From NCBI GenBank assembly GCA_020637775.1, contig JACKJV010000001.1, positions 434,001 to 498,000 of the forward strand: a stretch of 64,000 nucleotides of DNA, written 5' to 3'. Below are positions 1 through 10,049 of this stretch, piece after piece. The DNA comes from Brucellaceae bacterium (lineage in GTDB: Bacteria; Pseudomonadota; Alphaproteobacteria; Rhizobiales; Rhizobiaceae). Below the pieces are notes generated by a model. The model saw nothing but the letters and a program-made list of their open reading frames with translations, was not told the DNA's origin and made no database searches. Positions within the stretch are counted from its first letter, which is position 1, and the number at the start of each line of letters is the position of its first letter. The position numbers and the translations under genes are program-made.

Positions 1-52
1 CCGGCGAGGGCGAGCCAGGGCCAGCTCGCCAGCCGGCCCCGGCGCAGCGGGA

Positions 53-1411
53 TCAGCCCGCCGCCGCAAGGCCGGCATCGATCGCGGCAAGAATTTTCCC
101 GGCATCCTGCGCCGTGATGACCAGCGGGGGCGAGAGGATCAGATTGGGACCCGAGATGCGGACCATGACGCCGGCCGCATAGGCTGTCTCGAACACTTTC
201 GCCAGCGTCTCCTTGTCCGCCGGCGTCTTCCTGGCGCGATCCGAAACGAGTTCGAGCGCCAGCATCAGGCCCTTGCCGCGGACATCGCCCACCAGCTCAT
301 GCCTTTCCTTGAGCGCCTGGAGGCCGGACAGAAGCTCGGTGCCACGCTCAGCGGCATTGCGCGCCACATCCGCCTTCATGATCTCGGGAATGCAGGCCAG
401 GGCGGCGGCGGCCCCCACCGGGTGGGCCGAATAGGTATAGCCATGCCCGATCGCGCCGAATGAGGTCTTGTCCGCCTCGAAGACGTCGGCCACCCGGCTG
501 TGGATCATGACCGCGCCAAAGGGGAAATAGCCGTTGGTGATCGCCTTGGCGGTGCACATCAGATCGGGCTGAACGCCCCAAAGGCGTGACCCTGTCCATG
601 CCCCGGTCCGCCCGAAGGCGGTGATGACCTCATCGGCGATCAGCAGGATTCCGTGCCGGTCGCAAATCGCGCGAACCATCGGCATGAAGCTTTCATGGGG
701 TGGAATGACGCCGCCGGCGCATAAGCACCGGCTCCATGATGAAGGCGGCGACCGTGTCCGGCCCCTGGAAAGCGATCTCGTCTTCCAGGGCCTGCGCGCA
801 AAGCTGCGCAAGACGTGCCGGATCGGTTTCGCCGAAGGATTGCGGTAAACGTATGGTGCGGGAACATGGAAGCAGCCGGGCAGCAGCGGCTCGTAATTGC
901 GGCGGAAATTGGCATTGCCGTTGACCGACGCGCCGCCGAAATGCGTGCCGTGATATCCCTTCTTGAGCGAGATGAACTTGGTGCGGTCGCGGTCGCCACG
1001 GATCTTGTGGTACTGGCGGGCGAGGCGCAGCGCGGTCTCCACGCTGTCGGAGCCGCCCGAGGTGAAGAACGAGCGCGTCAGCCCGTCCGGCGCGAACCAC
1101 TCGGCCAGCATGTAGGACAATTCGATCGCCGGCCCCGTCGCGGTGCCACGAAAGGCGGAATAATAGGCGAGCTGGTCCAGTTGATCGGCAATCGCCTTCT
1201 TCACCGGCTCGCAGGAATAGCCAAGGTTCACGTTCCAGAGCCCGCCGACAGCATCCAGCGTCGTGTGACCATCCACGTCGGTCAGGGTGACGCCCGTGGC
1301 GCCGGTGATGATCCTGGGCGGATGAGCCCGCATCTCGGCAGGGTGCGCCATCGGATGCCACATGTGCCGGGCGTTGTTCTCCTTGAGGAAATTGTTGTCG
1401 TGCAGCATCAT
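53..1411 (-). CDS. Class III PLP-dependent aminotransferase (omega-amino acid:pyruvate type), with an out-of-frame internal segment
   Basis: About 452 aa, the family's usual size. The conserved large-domain pieces are present: the SGGSDSVETAL cofactor-phosphate region, the Asp of LLIADEVITAFGRTG (about residue 260) and the PLP lysine in TAKAITNGY (about residue 289). The ATG at 1411 was chosen because GGAG lies 8 nt upstream and it leaves a 13-bp gap to the HAD gene; a start at 1450 would overlap that gene. Residues about 193-231 read as nonsense (Arg/Ser-rich), while the -1 frame there reads a normal FGETDPARLAQLC...FIMEPV segment. One indel near 838 and a compensating one near 715 explain this. 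Substrate is unknown. It could be a beta-alanine, taurine or polyamine transaminase. It probably shares an operon with the HAD and IclR genes. Confidence 0.85.
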   Translation of the reverse strand: MMLHDNNFLKENNARHMWHPMAHPAEMRAHPPRIITGATGVTLTDVDGHTTLDAVGGLWNVNLGYSCEPVKKAIADQLDQLAYYSAFRGTATGPAIELSYMLAEWFAPDGLTRSFFTSGGSDSVETALRLARQYHKIRGDRDRTKFISLKKGYHGTHFGGASVNGNANFRRNYEPLLPGCFHVPAPYVYRNPSAKPIRHVLRSFARRPWKTRSLSRGRTRSPPSSWSRCLCAGGVIPPHESFMPMVRAICDRHGILLIADEVITAFGRTGAWTGSRLWGVQPDLMCTAKAITNGYFPFGAVMIHSRVADVFEADKTSFGAIGHGYTYSAHPVGAAAALACIPEIMKADVARNAAERGTELLSGLQALKERHELVGDVRGKGLMLALELVSDRARKTPADKETLAKVFETAYAAGVMVRISGPNLILSPPLVITAQDAGKILAAIDAGLAAAG

Positions 1412-1424
1412 GATCCTGTCTCCA

Positions 1425-2081
1425 TCAGGCGGTTGTTCCCAAGAGCGCAAGCGCCCGGCGATAGCTGGCTTCGGGATCGGTCACATCGAAATGGACGGCC
1501 AGCATTCCGGCCTGCCTGGCGCCAGCGACATTCCTGGCCTGGTCGTCAACGAAGACGCAGTCGCCCGCTTCAAGCCCCAGACCCCCGGTGACGAAAGCAT
1601 AGGCACGCGGATCCGGCTTCAGGATCCCGGTATGGGTGGCATCGACGATCAGGTCGAAGCGATCGAGCAAAGGCAATCTGGCGCGCAAACCGGCGCCGTA
1701 GAAGAGGTCGAGTTCGTTTGAAAGGATCGCAAGCCGCCGGCCCGCGGCGGCCGCTGCCATGATGGCATTGCGCGCCTCAGGCCGGATGATCGCGGCAGGG
1801 TCGTCGCCGCGCGCGGCGGCGACAAAGTCCTCCATGCGCGTCCATTCCCGCCCGATGCGCCGGCCGGTCTCGACCGTCCGCGCCATCCAGTAGTCCCGCT
1901 CGGAAATCTCGCCCCTCTGCATCGACAGCCAAAGCGGATCGCTTGCCGGCTCGAAAGGACCGCGCCAGGTCAGGCTGCCGGGCTCAAGACCGAGCGCGGC
2001 CTCGCTCAGGTGATGGGTCTCGAACATGGTGCGCGAGATCACGCCGCCGAAATCCAGAACCAGCGCCTTCGCCGTGCTCAC
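1425..2081 (-). CDS. HAD-superfamily hydrolase (subfamily IA, YihX-like)
   Basis: 218 aa. The four HAD motifs are visible: the nucleophile Asp10 in LDFGGV, Ser121 in AILSNE, Lys155 in LKPDPRAY and the acidic pair Asp179/Asp180 in VFVDDQARN. The second Asp of the usual DxD motif is Gly, as in YihX-type members. The family dephosphorylates small phosphometabolites in the cytosol; the substrate here cannot be read. The start is GTG at 2081, which overlaps the IclR stop by 4 bp (GTGA), implying translational coupling. The aminotransferase follows 13 bp after its stop, so the three genes likely form one minus-strand operon. Confidence 0.82.
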   Translation of the reverse strand: MSTAKALVLDFGGVISRTMFETHHLSEAALGLEPGSLTWRGPFEPASDPLWLSMQRGEISERDYWMARTVETGRRIGREWTRMEDFVAAARGDDPAAIIRPEARNAIMAAAAAGRRLAILSNELDLFYGAGLRARLPLLDRFDLIVDATHTGILKPDPRAYAFVTGGLGLEAGDCVFVDDQARNVAGARQAGMLAVHFDVTDPEASYRRALALLGTTA

Positions 2082-2863
2082 CGGTATTCCTCCGCAATGG
2101 CCGCGAAGCCGGCCGGAAGCGTGCTGCCAAGGCTGACGGCAAGTTCAAGGGAGGTGCGCATGAGGCATGTGCGGATCTTCTGCTGCAAGGCGGGCGTCAG
2201 CCGCATCGTCGGCGTGGCAACGGCAATGGCGCCCTGGGCCAGGCCGCTGCCGTCGAAGAAGGGGACCGCAATGCCGGTTACCTCGTCCTCGAAGGTCTGT
2301 TCGCCGGTGGCGTATCCGCTTTGCCTGACCTGCTCCAGCCGCGCCCGGACCCTGCCCGGATCCGTCTCCGTCATCGCCGCATGGCGGTGCAGCCCGCCCC
2401 CGGAAAGCACGGCCTCGCGGCGCCTTTCCGGCCCGAAGGCCAGACAGGCGAGCCCGGAGTCGGTGGCGTGGAAGGGAAGCGGCTGGGACGGATCGACGTG
2501 AACCCGCGCAGACCGCTTCGGCTCCGAGATGCCGATGGTCGTCATGGCGCGCTCCGTGGCAAGCGAGGCATGGGCCGTCTCGCCGGTTTCCAGCGCCAGC
2601 TGCCCAAGCCATTTCGACACGATGCTTGCCAGCGGAAAACTCTGTTCCCGGACCCGGGCCAGGGTCAGGAAGGCCTTGCCCAGCCGGAACCGCCTGGTTT
2701 CCGGATCCTGCTCGATCAATTCATGGCGCTGCATCGAGCGTAGCAGCCGGAGCGCGGTTGCCTTGTCGAGCGCGGCGTTACGCGCAAGATCGCTCAGCCC
2801 CCATTCCGGACGGCTCAGGGAGAAAAATCCCAAAAGGTTCAGTGCCTTGTCGACCGTTGTCAT
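2078..2863 (-). CDS. IclR-family transcriptional regulator
   Basis: 261 aa. The N-terminal winged helix (residues about 1-60, recognition region around DKATALRLLRSMQRHELIE) is followed by an IclR effector-binding domain (about 80-250, including VTGIAVPFFDGSGLAQGAIAVATP). The ATG at 2863 was chosen over upstream starts because the family begins just before the VDKALNLL helix and a GGAG lies just upstream. It heads the HAD-aminotransferase operon and diverges from the UPF0261 gene. A 19-bp palindrome in the intergenic region is its likely operator, so it probably controls both directions. The ligand is unknown. Confidence 0.88.
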   Translation of the reverse strand: MTTVDKALNLLGFFSLSRPEWGLSDLARNAALDKATALRLLRSMQRHELIEQDPETRRFRLGKAFLTLARVREQSFPLASIVSKWLGQLALETGETAHASLATERAMTTIGISEPKRSARVHVDPSQPLPFHATDSGLACLAFGPERRREAVLSGGGLHRHAAMTETDPGRVRARLEQVRQSGYATGEQTFEDEVTGIAVPFFDGSGLAQGAIAVATPTMRLTPALQQKIRTCLMRTSLELAVSLGSTLPAGFAAIAEEYR

Positions 2864-2954
2864 GATGCTCCGGTTCACCGGCCGCGGTTGCTGGCGGCAG
2901 CCACTGTTTTCGTTTGACACAGTCGGAAGGGCCGTGCAAACATTTTTCAACCAC

Positions 2955-2973
2955 CGGTTCATATATTGAACCG
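2955..2973. promoter_or_regulatory. Palindromic operator, probable IclR-family binding site
   Basis: CGGTTCATATATTGAACCG: 7-bp arms that are perfect inverted repeats around TATAT. It lies between the divergent IclR gene (start 2863) and the UPF0261 gene (start 3043). IclR regulators bind such short palindromes in divergent promoters; the assignment to this regulator is inferred from position. Confidence 0.6.
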
Positions 2974-3042
2974 AAAATCTGAAGCCACGGCTGCTGCCTT
3001 GAGGCACAGCGGGGCTGGCGCGGCGAGCGGAGGGGGACGGGC

Positions 3043-4287
3043 GTGACGGACAGGGCAAAGACGATCCTCGTTATCGGCACCTACGACACCAAGGATCCGG
3101 AACTTCGTTTCGTATGCGACTGCATCGGAAAGCTCGGCGGCCATGTCATTTCGATGGATGTCAGCGTCCTGGGCGACCCGTCGCAACCGGCCGACATTTC
3201 AAAACACGAGGTGGCAGCGGCGGCGGGAAAGACGATCCGGGATGCGATCGACGCGGGCGACGAAAACCTTGCCATGCAGATCATGGCCGATGGTGCCTCG
3301 AAACTGACCGCGCGGCTTCATGCCGATGGCAGGATCGACGGAATGATCGCGCTTGGCGGGTCGATGGGAACGGACCTTGCGCTCGATTGCGCCCGGGCAC
3401 TGCCGGTCGGCGTGCCCAAATACGTGGTTTCGACAATCGCCTTTTCCGCCATCATTCCGCCCGAGCGCCTGACCGCCGATATCCAGATGATCCTCTGGGC
3501 GGGCGGGCTTTACGGGCTGAACGAAATCTGCATGGCCACGCTTTCGCAAGCCGCGGGAGCCGTTTACGGCGCTGCCCGGGCTGCCGTCATGCCCCATCCG
3601 GACCGGCCGGTCATCGGCATGATGAGCTTCGGCTCGTCGGCTTTGAAATACATGGTCCATTTGCGCGAACCGCTGCGCGAGCGCGGCTTCTCGGTTGCCG
3701 TGTTCCACGGTACCGGCATGGGCGGCATGGCGATGGAGGAATTGACCCGGCAGGGCTACTTCGCCTGCGTCCTGGAGCTGGCCGCGGCGGAAATCGGCAA
3801 CCTCATGACCGGATCCGTGCTCAATGCCGGCAAGAACCGGATGACCGCCGCGGCGGAACTGGGCATTCCCATCATCGCGGCGCCCGGTTTCGGCGACATG
3901 ATCGATTTCGCGACATGGGCACCCGTGCCGGAGCGTTTCCGCGACCGGCCATACCATGCCCACAACCGCCTGATCGCGTCGGCATCCCTCACCGGCGACG
4001 AACGCAAGGAACTTGCCCGCGAATTCGCCCGGCGGCTCAAGGCATCGAAAGGACCGGTGGAGTTCATCCTGCCGACCGGTGGCGTCCATGCCTGGGACAC
4101 GGAGGGCATGCCCGCACATGATCCCGAAGGGCTCGCGGCCATGGTCGAGGGATACAGGCAGGCCATGACCGATCCGGTGAACCTGACCGTTCTGGATTGC
4201 CATATCAATGACGAGGCGTTCTCGCACAAGGTGCTGGAGATCATCGACCGCTGGATCGACGACGGGACGATCAGGATGGAGGGCTGA
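3043..4287 (+). CDS. UPF0261 / Tm-1-like nucleotide-binding family protein
   Basis: 414 aa, full length for UPF0261. The N-terminal half opens with a Rossmann-like TILVIGTYDTKDPEL strand-loop and contains the ALGGSMGTDLAL glycine-rich segment. The C-terminal half has the family's GTGMGGMAMEEL and PGFGDMIDF segments. The start is GTG at 3043, preceded by GGAGGGGGAC; the next in-frame ATG falls inside the conserved fold. This is the bacterial relative of the N-terminal domain of tomato Tm-1, an ATP-binding inhibitor of tobamovirus replication. Its biochemical role in bacteria is not settled. The TIM-barrel partner often found beside it is absent. It is monocistronic and divergent from iclR, so probably under its control. 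Confidence 0.85.
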   Translation: MTDRAKTILVIGTYDTKDPELRFVCDCIGKLGGHVISMDVSVLGDPSQPADISKHEVAAAAGKTIRDAIDAGDENLAMQIMADGASKLTARLHADGRIDGMIALGGSMGTDLALDCARALPVGVPKYVVSTIAFSAIIPPERLTADIQMILWAGGLYGLNEICMATLSQAAGAVYGAARAAVMPHPDRPVIGMMSFGSSALKYMVHLREPLRERGFSVAVFHGTGMGGMAMEELTRQGYFACVLELAAAEIGNLMTGSVLNAGKNRMTAAAELGIPIIAAPGFGDMIDFATWAPVPERFRDRPYHAHNRLIASASLTGDERKELAREFARRLKASKGPVEFILPTGGVHAWDTEGMPAHDPEGLAAMVEGYRQAMTDPVNLTVLDCHINDEAFSHKVLEIIDRWIDDGTIRMEG

Positions 4288-4455
4288 CGGCGTGGCAGCG
4301 CGGGCAGCGCACGGAACCGGCTGACGGCGAAGACGTGACGTGCGGACGGCCTGAAAGCGCTGCCGGTCAAGGCACCCGCATGCACGCATTCATGCCAATC
4401 GCCGGCCTCAAGCCGTCAGTGACAAAATCGTGGAAAACGTGGTTCCCGAAGAAAT

Positions 4456-4531
4456 TGGTGGAGCCAAGCGGGATCGAACCGCTGACCTCCTGCATGCCAT
4501 GCAGGCGCTCTCCCAGCTGAGCTATGGCCCC
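4456..4531 (-). tRNA. tRNA-Ala (anticodon GGC)
   Basis: 76 nt. The acceptor stem GGGGCCA pairs with TGGCTCC, the D arm is AGCTCAGCTGGGAGAGC and the anticodon stem CCTGC/GCAGG encloses a loop with GGC at positions 34-36. The T loop is GGTTCGATCC and CCA is encoded at 4456-4458. Confidence 0.97.
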
Positions 4532-4594
4532 ACGGGGAACCGGCAACCGGTTCCGGGATGAAGGCGGAGCAGTGCGCTCCGCTTCGGTGACGGG

Positions 4595-4623
4595 CTTCTA
4601 GCCAAGCCCCGCGGCAAGATCAA
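4595..4623 (-). promoter_or_regulatory. Candidate sigma70 promoter for tRNA-Ala
   Basis: On the minus strand TTGATC (4618-4623) and TAGAAG (4595-4600) are separated by exactly 17 bp. The start point would fall about 57 bp upstream of the mature tRNA 5' end. Confidence 0.45.
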
Positions 4624-4691
4624 GTGCCTTTCGACACCGGCGCCGCTTTTTTTCGCGAACGCAGCGGCAGGCCCGCCGCGTTCGCGGATTC

Positions 4692-5120
4692 TCATTCGTC
4701 GTCGTCGCTGTTCACGCCGCCGATAATGCCCGACACGTCGTCGTCATCGTCCTCTTCCTCGTCATCGCCGAGGAACGGATCGTCGTCATCGTCACCCAGG
4801 TCGATGTCGTCATCGTCGTCGTCGTCATCATCGACATCCACCTTCTCGGATGCCGGACCCTTGGCGCCACCGGTCGTATCGTCGTCATCGGCGTCCTGGA
4901 GCGAAACCATTTCGGTCTCCGCCTCGTCGTCCTCATCCAGTTCCTTCTCGTCGGCGGTCTCGTCCTCGTCATCCTTGATGGAGGAGACATTGTCCTGGAA
5001 ATAGGACAGCGGATAGGAAACACCGGTATAGGGGGAGACAACCGGATCCTTGTTCAGGTCATAGAATTTGCGGCCCGTCTCGGGACAGACCCGCTTGGTG
5101 CCAAGTTCAGGTTTCGCCAC
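4692..5120 (-). CDS. TIGR02300 family (FYDLN-acid) protein
   Basis: 142 aa. A short conserved N-terminal domain (residues 1-45) carries KRVCPETGRKFYDLNKDPVV, followed by about 95 residues dominated by Asp and Glu, including a run of nine Asp. This is the alphaproteobacterial TIGR02300 family; its function is unknown. The start is GTG at 5120, preceded by GAGGA. It diverges from aroA, as in many Hyphomicrobiales. The Asp tract is encoded by GTC/ATC trinucleotide repeats (minus-strand GAC/GAT), which could slip and change tail length. The acidic tail suggests a soluble protein with a basic partner, but nothing in the sequence names one. Confidence 0.9.
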   Translation of the reverse strand: MAKPELGTKRVCPETGRKFYDLNKDPVVSPYTGVSYPLSYFQDNVSSIKDDEDETADEKELDEDDEAETEMVSLQDADDDDTTGGAKGPASEKVDVDDDDDDDDDIDLGDDDDDPFLGDDEEEDDDDDVSGIIGGVNSDDDE

Positions 5121-5275
5121 GGTTCGTCCTCGTCATGTCTTGGGGCGCGCGCACATCCCGCGCCGGATGTCAGACCGGCGCTGCCGGCCCCTGCCGAAAG
5201 GGGTTCATGAAATCGCGGACCCCTTATCGTCAAGAGGCCATTCTGTCAAAAGCTATTTCGGTACTTTCCCGATAG

Positions 5276-7427
<2,152 letters not shown>

Positions 7428-7431
7428 CGGC

Positions 7432-8082
7432 ATGAAAACCGGCCCCCTGACCATCGCCATCGACGGGCCGGCGGCATCCGGCAAGGGTACGCTGGCGCGC
7501 ATGCTCGCGGCCCATTACGGCCTTCGCCATCTTGACACCGGCCTGACCTATCGCGCTGTCGCCAAGGCGCTGATGGACGCCGGGGCGCCGCTCACCGACG
7601 AAGCCCGCGCGGAGGCGGCGGCGCGCGCGCTCGATCTCGGGGCGATGGACCGCGCCGTGCTGTCCGACCACGCCGTCGGGGACGCGGCCTCGCGGGTTGC
7701 CGTCATGCCGGCGGTGCGCCGCGCGCTGGTGGACAAGCAGCGCGAATTCGCCGCCCGCCCGCCCGGCGCCATTCTCGACGGGCGCGACATCGGCACGGTT
7801 GTCTGCCCCGACGCGCCGGTGAAGCTCTACGTGACAGCCTCGGCGCCAGTGCGCGCAACGCGGCGCTATCACGAGATCCTGTCGAAGGGCGGCGAGGCCG
7901 ACGAGGCGCGGATTCTCGCCGATATCGAGCAGCGTGACGCCCGCGACATGGGGCGCGCCGATTCGCCGCTGAAGCCGGCCGACGACGCCTACTTGCTAGA
8001 TACGTCCAACATGGATATAGAGACCGCGTTCGCGCACGCCCGGGACCTCATCGACGAGGCACGGGGCAAAGCGCGGGCATAA
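7432..8082 (+). CDS. cmk: Cytidylate kinase
   Basis: 216 aa. It phosphorylates CMP/dCMP to the diphosphate using ATP in the cytosol. The P-loop is [11 protein letters not shown] near the N terminus, followed by the [11 protein letters not shown] segment and a [19 protein letters not shown] core that are diagnostic for Cmk. The start ATG at 7432 lies 4 bp after the SDR stop; a GTG at 7420, overlapping the SDR gene, is an alternative since no strong Shine-Dalgarno decides. rpsA follows 181 bp downstream. Confidence 0.95.
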   Translation: MKTGPLTIAIDGPAASGKGTLARMLAAHYGLRHLDTGLTYRAVAKALMDAGAPLTDEARAEAAARALDLGAMDRAVLSDHAVGDAASRVAVMPAVRRALVDKQREFAARPPGAILDGRDIGTVVCPDAPVKLYVTASAPVRATRRYHEILSKGGEADEARILADIEQRDARDMGRADSPLKPADDAYLLDTSNMDIETAFAHARDLIDEARGKARA

Positions 8083-8263
8083 CCCGCCTGCCGGCATTCT
8101 CCGACGCGCCGGTCCGGCATTGTACGTTTCCTTGACGCGCAGTGCCATGAGGGTTCGCCAGAGGCGGCCCGGGATGCTCGATGCAGGCAAACGCAACGCA
8201 AACCCCCGGCGCATGCAGCCCGCGCTCCGTAAACCGTCATCCCGCGGGCTCCCAGGAGAAAAC

Positions 8264-9961
8264 ATGTCAGATATGAACCCGTCGCGCGACGATTTCGCGG
8301 CATTGCTCGATGAATCCCTGCACGACAGCCCGCTCGCGGAAGGCTCCGTCGTCAAGGGCAAGATCACGGCCATCGAAAAGGACATGGCCATCATCGACGT
8401 CGGCCTGAAGGTCGAGGGCCGTGTCGCGCTCAAGGAATTCGGCGCCAGGGCCAAGGACGGCGCGCTCAAGGTGGGCGACGAAGTCGAGGTCTATGTCGAG
8501 CGCGTGGAAAACGCGCTGGGCGAAGCCATGCTCAGCCGCGAAAAGGCCCGCCGCGAAGAGGCCTGGGTCAAGCTGGAAGAGAAGTTCAACAATGGCGAGA
8601 AGGTTGAAGGCGTCATCTTCAACCAGGTCAAGGGCGGCTTCACGGTCGACCTCGACGGCGCCGTGGCCTTCCTGCCGCGCAGCCAGGTGGACATCCGCCC
8701 GATCCGCGACGTCACCCCGCTGATGCACAACCCGCAGCCGTTCGAAATCCTGAAGATGGACAAGCGCCGCGGCAATATCGTCGTCTCGCGCCGCACGGTG
8801 CTGGAAGAGAGCCGCGCCGAGCAGCGCTCCGAGATCGTCCAGAACCTCGAAGAGGGCCAGGTGGTCGAAGGCGTGGTCAAGAACATCACCGATTACGGTG
8901 CGTTCGTGGATCTGGGCGGCATCGACGGCCTGCTGCACGTCACCGACATGGCATGGCGCCGTGTCAACCATCCGACCGAAATCCTCAACATCGGTCAGAC
9001 GGTCAAGGTGCAGATCATCCGCATCAACCAGGAAACCCACCGCATCTCGCTGGGCATGAAGCAGCTCGAGGCCGATCCGTGGGACGGCATCGGCGGCCGC
9101 TATCCGCTTGGCAAGAAGGTCACCGGCACGGTCACCAACATCACCGACTACGGCGCCTTCGTGGAGCTGGAGCCGGGCATCGAGGGCCTCATCCACGTGT
9201 CGGAAATGTCCTGGACGAAGAAGAACGTCCATCCGGGCAAGATCCTTTCGACCACGCAGGAAGTCGATGTCGTCATCCTGGAAGTCGATCCGGTCAAGCG
9301 CCGCATCTCGCTCGGCCTCAAGCAGACGCTGGAGAATCCGTGGGAAGCCTTTGCCCGCAACCATCCCGTCGGCTCCATGGTCGAGGGCGAGGTCAAGAAC
9401 AAGACCGAATTCGGCCTGTTCATCGGCCTCGACGGCGATGTGGACGGCATGGTTCACCTGTCCGACCTCGACTGGAACCGTCCGGGCGAGCAGGTCATCG
9501 AGGAATACGAGAAGGGCATGGTCGTCCAGGCCCAGGTCCTCGACGTGGACATCGAGAAGGAGCGCATTTCGCTCGGCATCAAGCAGCTTTCGCGTGATGC
9601 CATCGGCGAGGCCGCCGCTTCGGGCGAACTGCGCAAGAACGCGATCGTCACCTGCGAAGTGACCGATGTGAAGGACGGCGGCATCGAGGTTCGCCTCGTC
9701 GATCACGACATCGACGCCTTCATCCGCCGCTCGGACCTGTCGCGCGACCGCGACGAGCAGCGCCCCGAGCGCTTCCAGGCCGGCCAGAAGGTGGACGCCC
9801 GCGTCACACAGTTCGACAAGAAGACGCGCCGCATCCAGGTTTCCATCAAGGCGCTGGAAATCGCCGAGGAAAAGGAAGCCGTGGCGCAGTACGGCTCCTC
9901 GGACTCCGGCGCTTCGCTGGGCGACATCCTGGGCGCCGCCCTGAAGAAGCAGGGCGAATAA
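8264..9961 (+). CDS. rpsA: 30S ribosomal protein S1
   Basis: 565 aa with six S1 RNA-binding repeats, four recognisable by repeated ITDYGAFV / FGLFIGLDG-type cores (around residues 210, 295, 385 and 470), plus two degenerate N-terminal repeats. S1 binds mRNA leaders on the small subunit. The start at 8264 has AGGAGAA 3 nt upstream and gives the normal MSDMNPSRDDFAALL N terminus; an upstream in-frame start at 8120 has neither. A strong terminator follows the stop codon. Confidence 0.97.
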   Translation: MSDMNPSRDDFAALLDESLHDSPLAEGSVVKGKITAIEKDMAIIDVGLKVEGRVALKEFGARAKDGALKVGDEVEVYVERVENALGEAMLSREKARREEAWVKLEEKFNNGEKVEGVIFNQVKGGFTVDLDGAVAFLPRSQVDIRPIRDVTPLMHNPQPFEILKMDKRRGNIVVSRRTVLEESRAEQRSEIVQNLEEGQVVEGVVKNITDYGAFVDLGGIDGLLHVTDMAWRRVNHPTEILNIGQTVKVQIIRINQETHRISLGMKQLEADPWDGIGGRYPLGKKVTGTVTNITDYGAFVELEPGIEGLIHVSEMSWTKKNVHPGKILSTTQEVDVVILEVDPVKRRISLGLKQTLENPWEAFARNHPVGSMVEGEVKNKTEFGLFIGLDGDVDGMVHLSDLDWNRPGEQVIEEYEKGMVVQAQVLDVDIEKERISLGIKQLSRDAIGEAAASGELRKNAIVTCEVTDVKDGGIEVRLVDHDIDAFIRRSDLSRDRDEQRPERFQAGQKVDARVTQFDKKTRRIQVSIKALEIAEEKEAVAQYGSSDSGASLGDILGAALKKQGE

Positions 9962-9991
9962 ACCGCCCGGCCTTCAAGGCGATCGAAAACG

Positions 9992-10027
9992 AAAAGGCCC
10001 GGCGGAGACGATCCGCCGGGCCTTTTT
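9992..10027. terminator. Rho-independent terminator (bidirectional) after rpsA
   Basis: AAAAGGCCCGGCGGA pairs with TCCGCCGGGCCTTTTT around a GACGA loop. Flanking A and T runs allow function for rpsA (plus) and for the convergent cpdB gene (minus). Confidence 0.92.
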
Positions 10028-10049
10028 CATGCCTCAGAAGCGCGAAGGC

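Noticed and set aside
4456-4531. Integration site or genomic island at tRNA-Ala, and likewise at tRNA-Leu (24960-25044)
   Set aside because: No integrase gene and no repeated tRNA 3' end is visible nearby; both tRNAs sit among core genes.
4740-4840. Minisatellite or CRISPR-like repeat in the trinucleotide-rich stretch
   Set aside because: It is the coding sequence for a poly-Asp tail; there are no spacers or unit repeats beyond codons.
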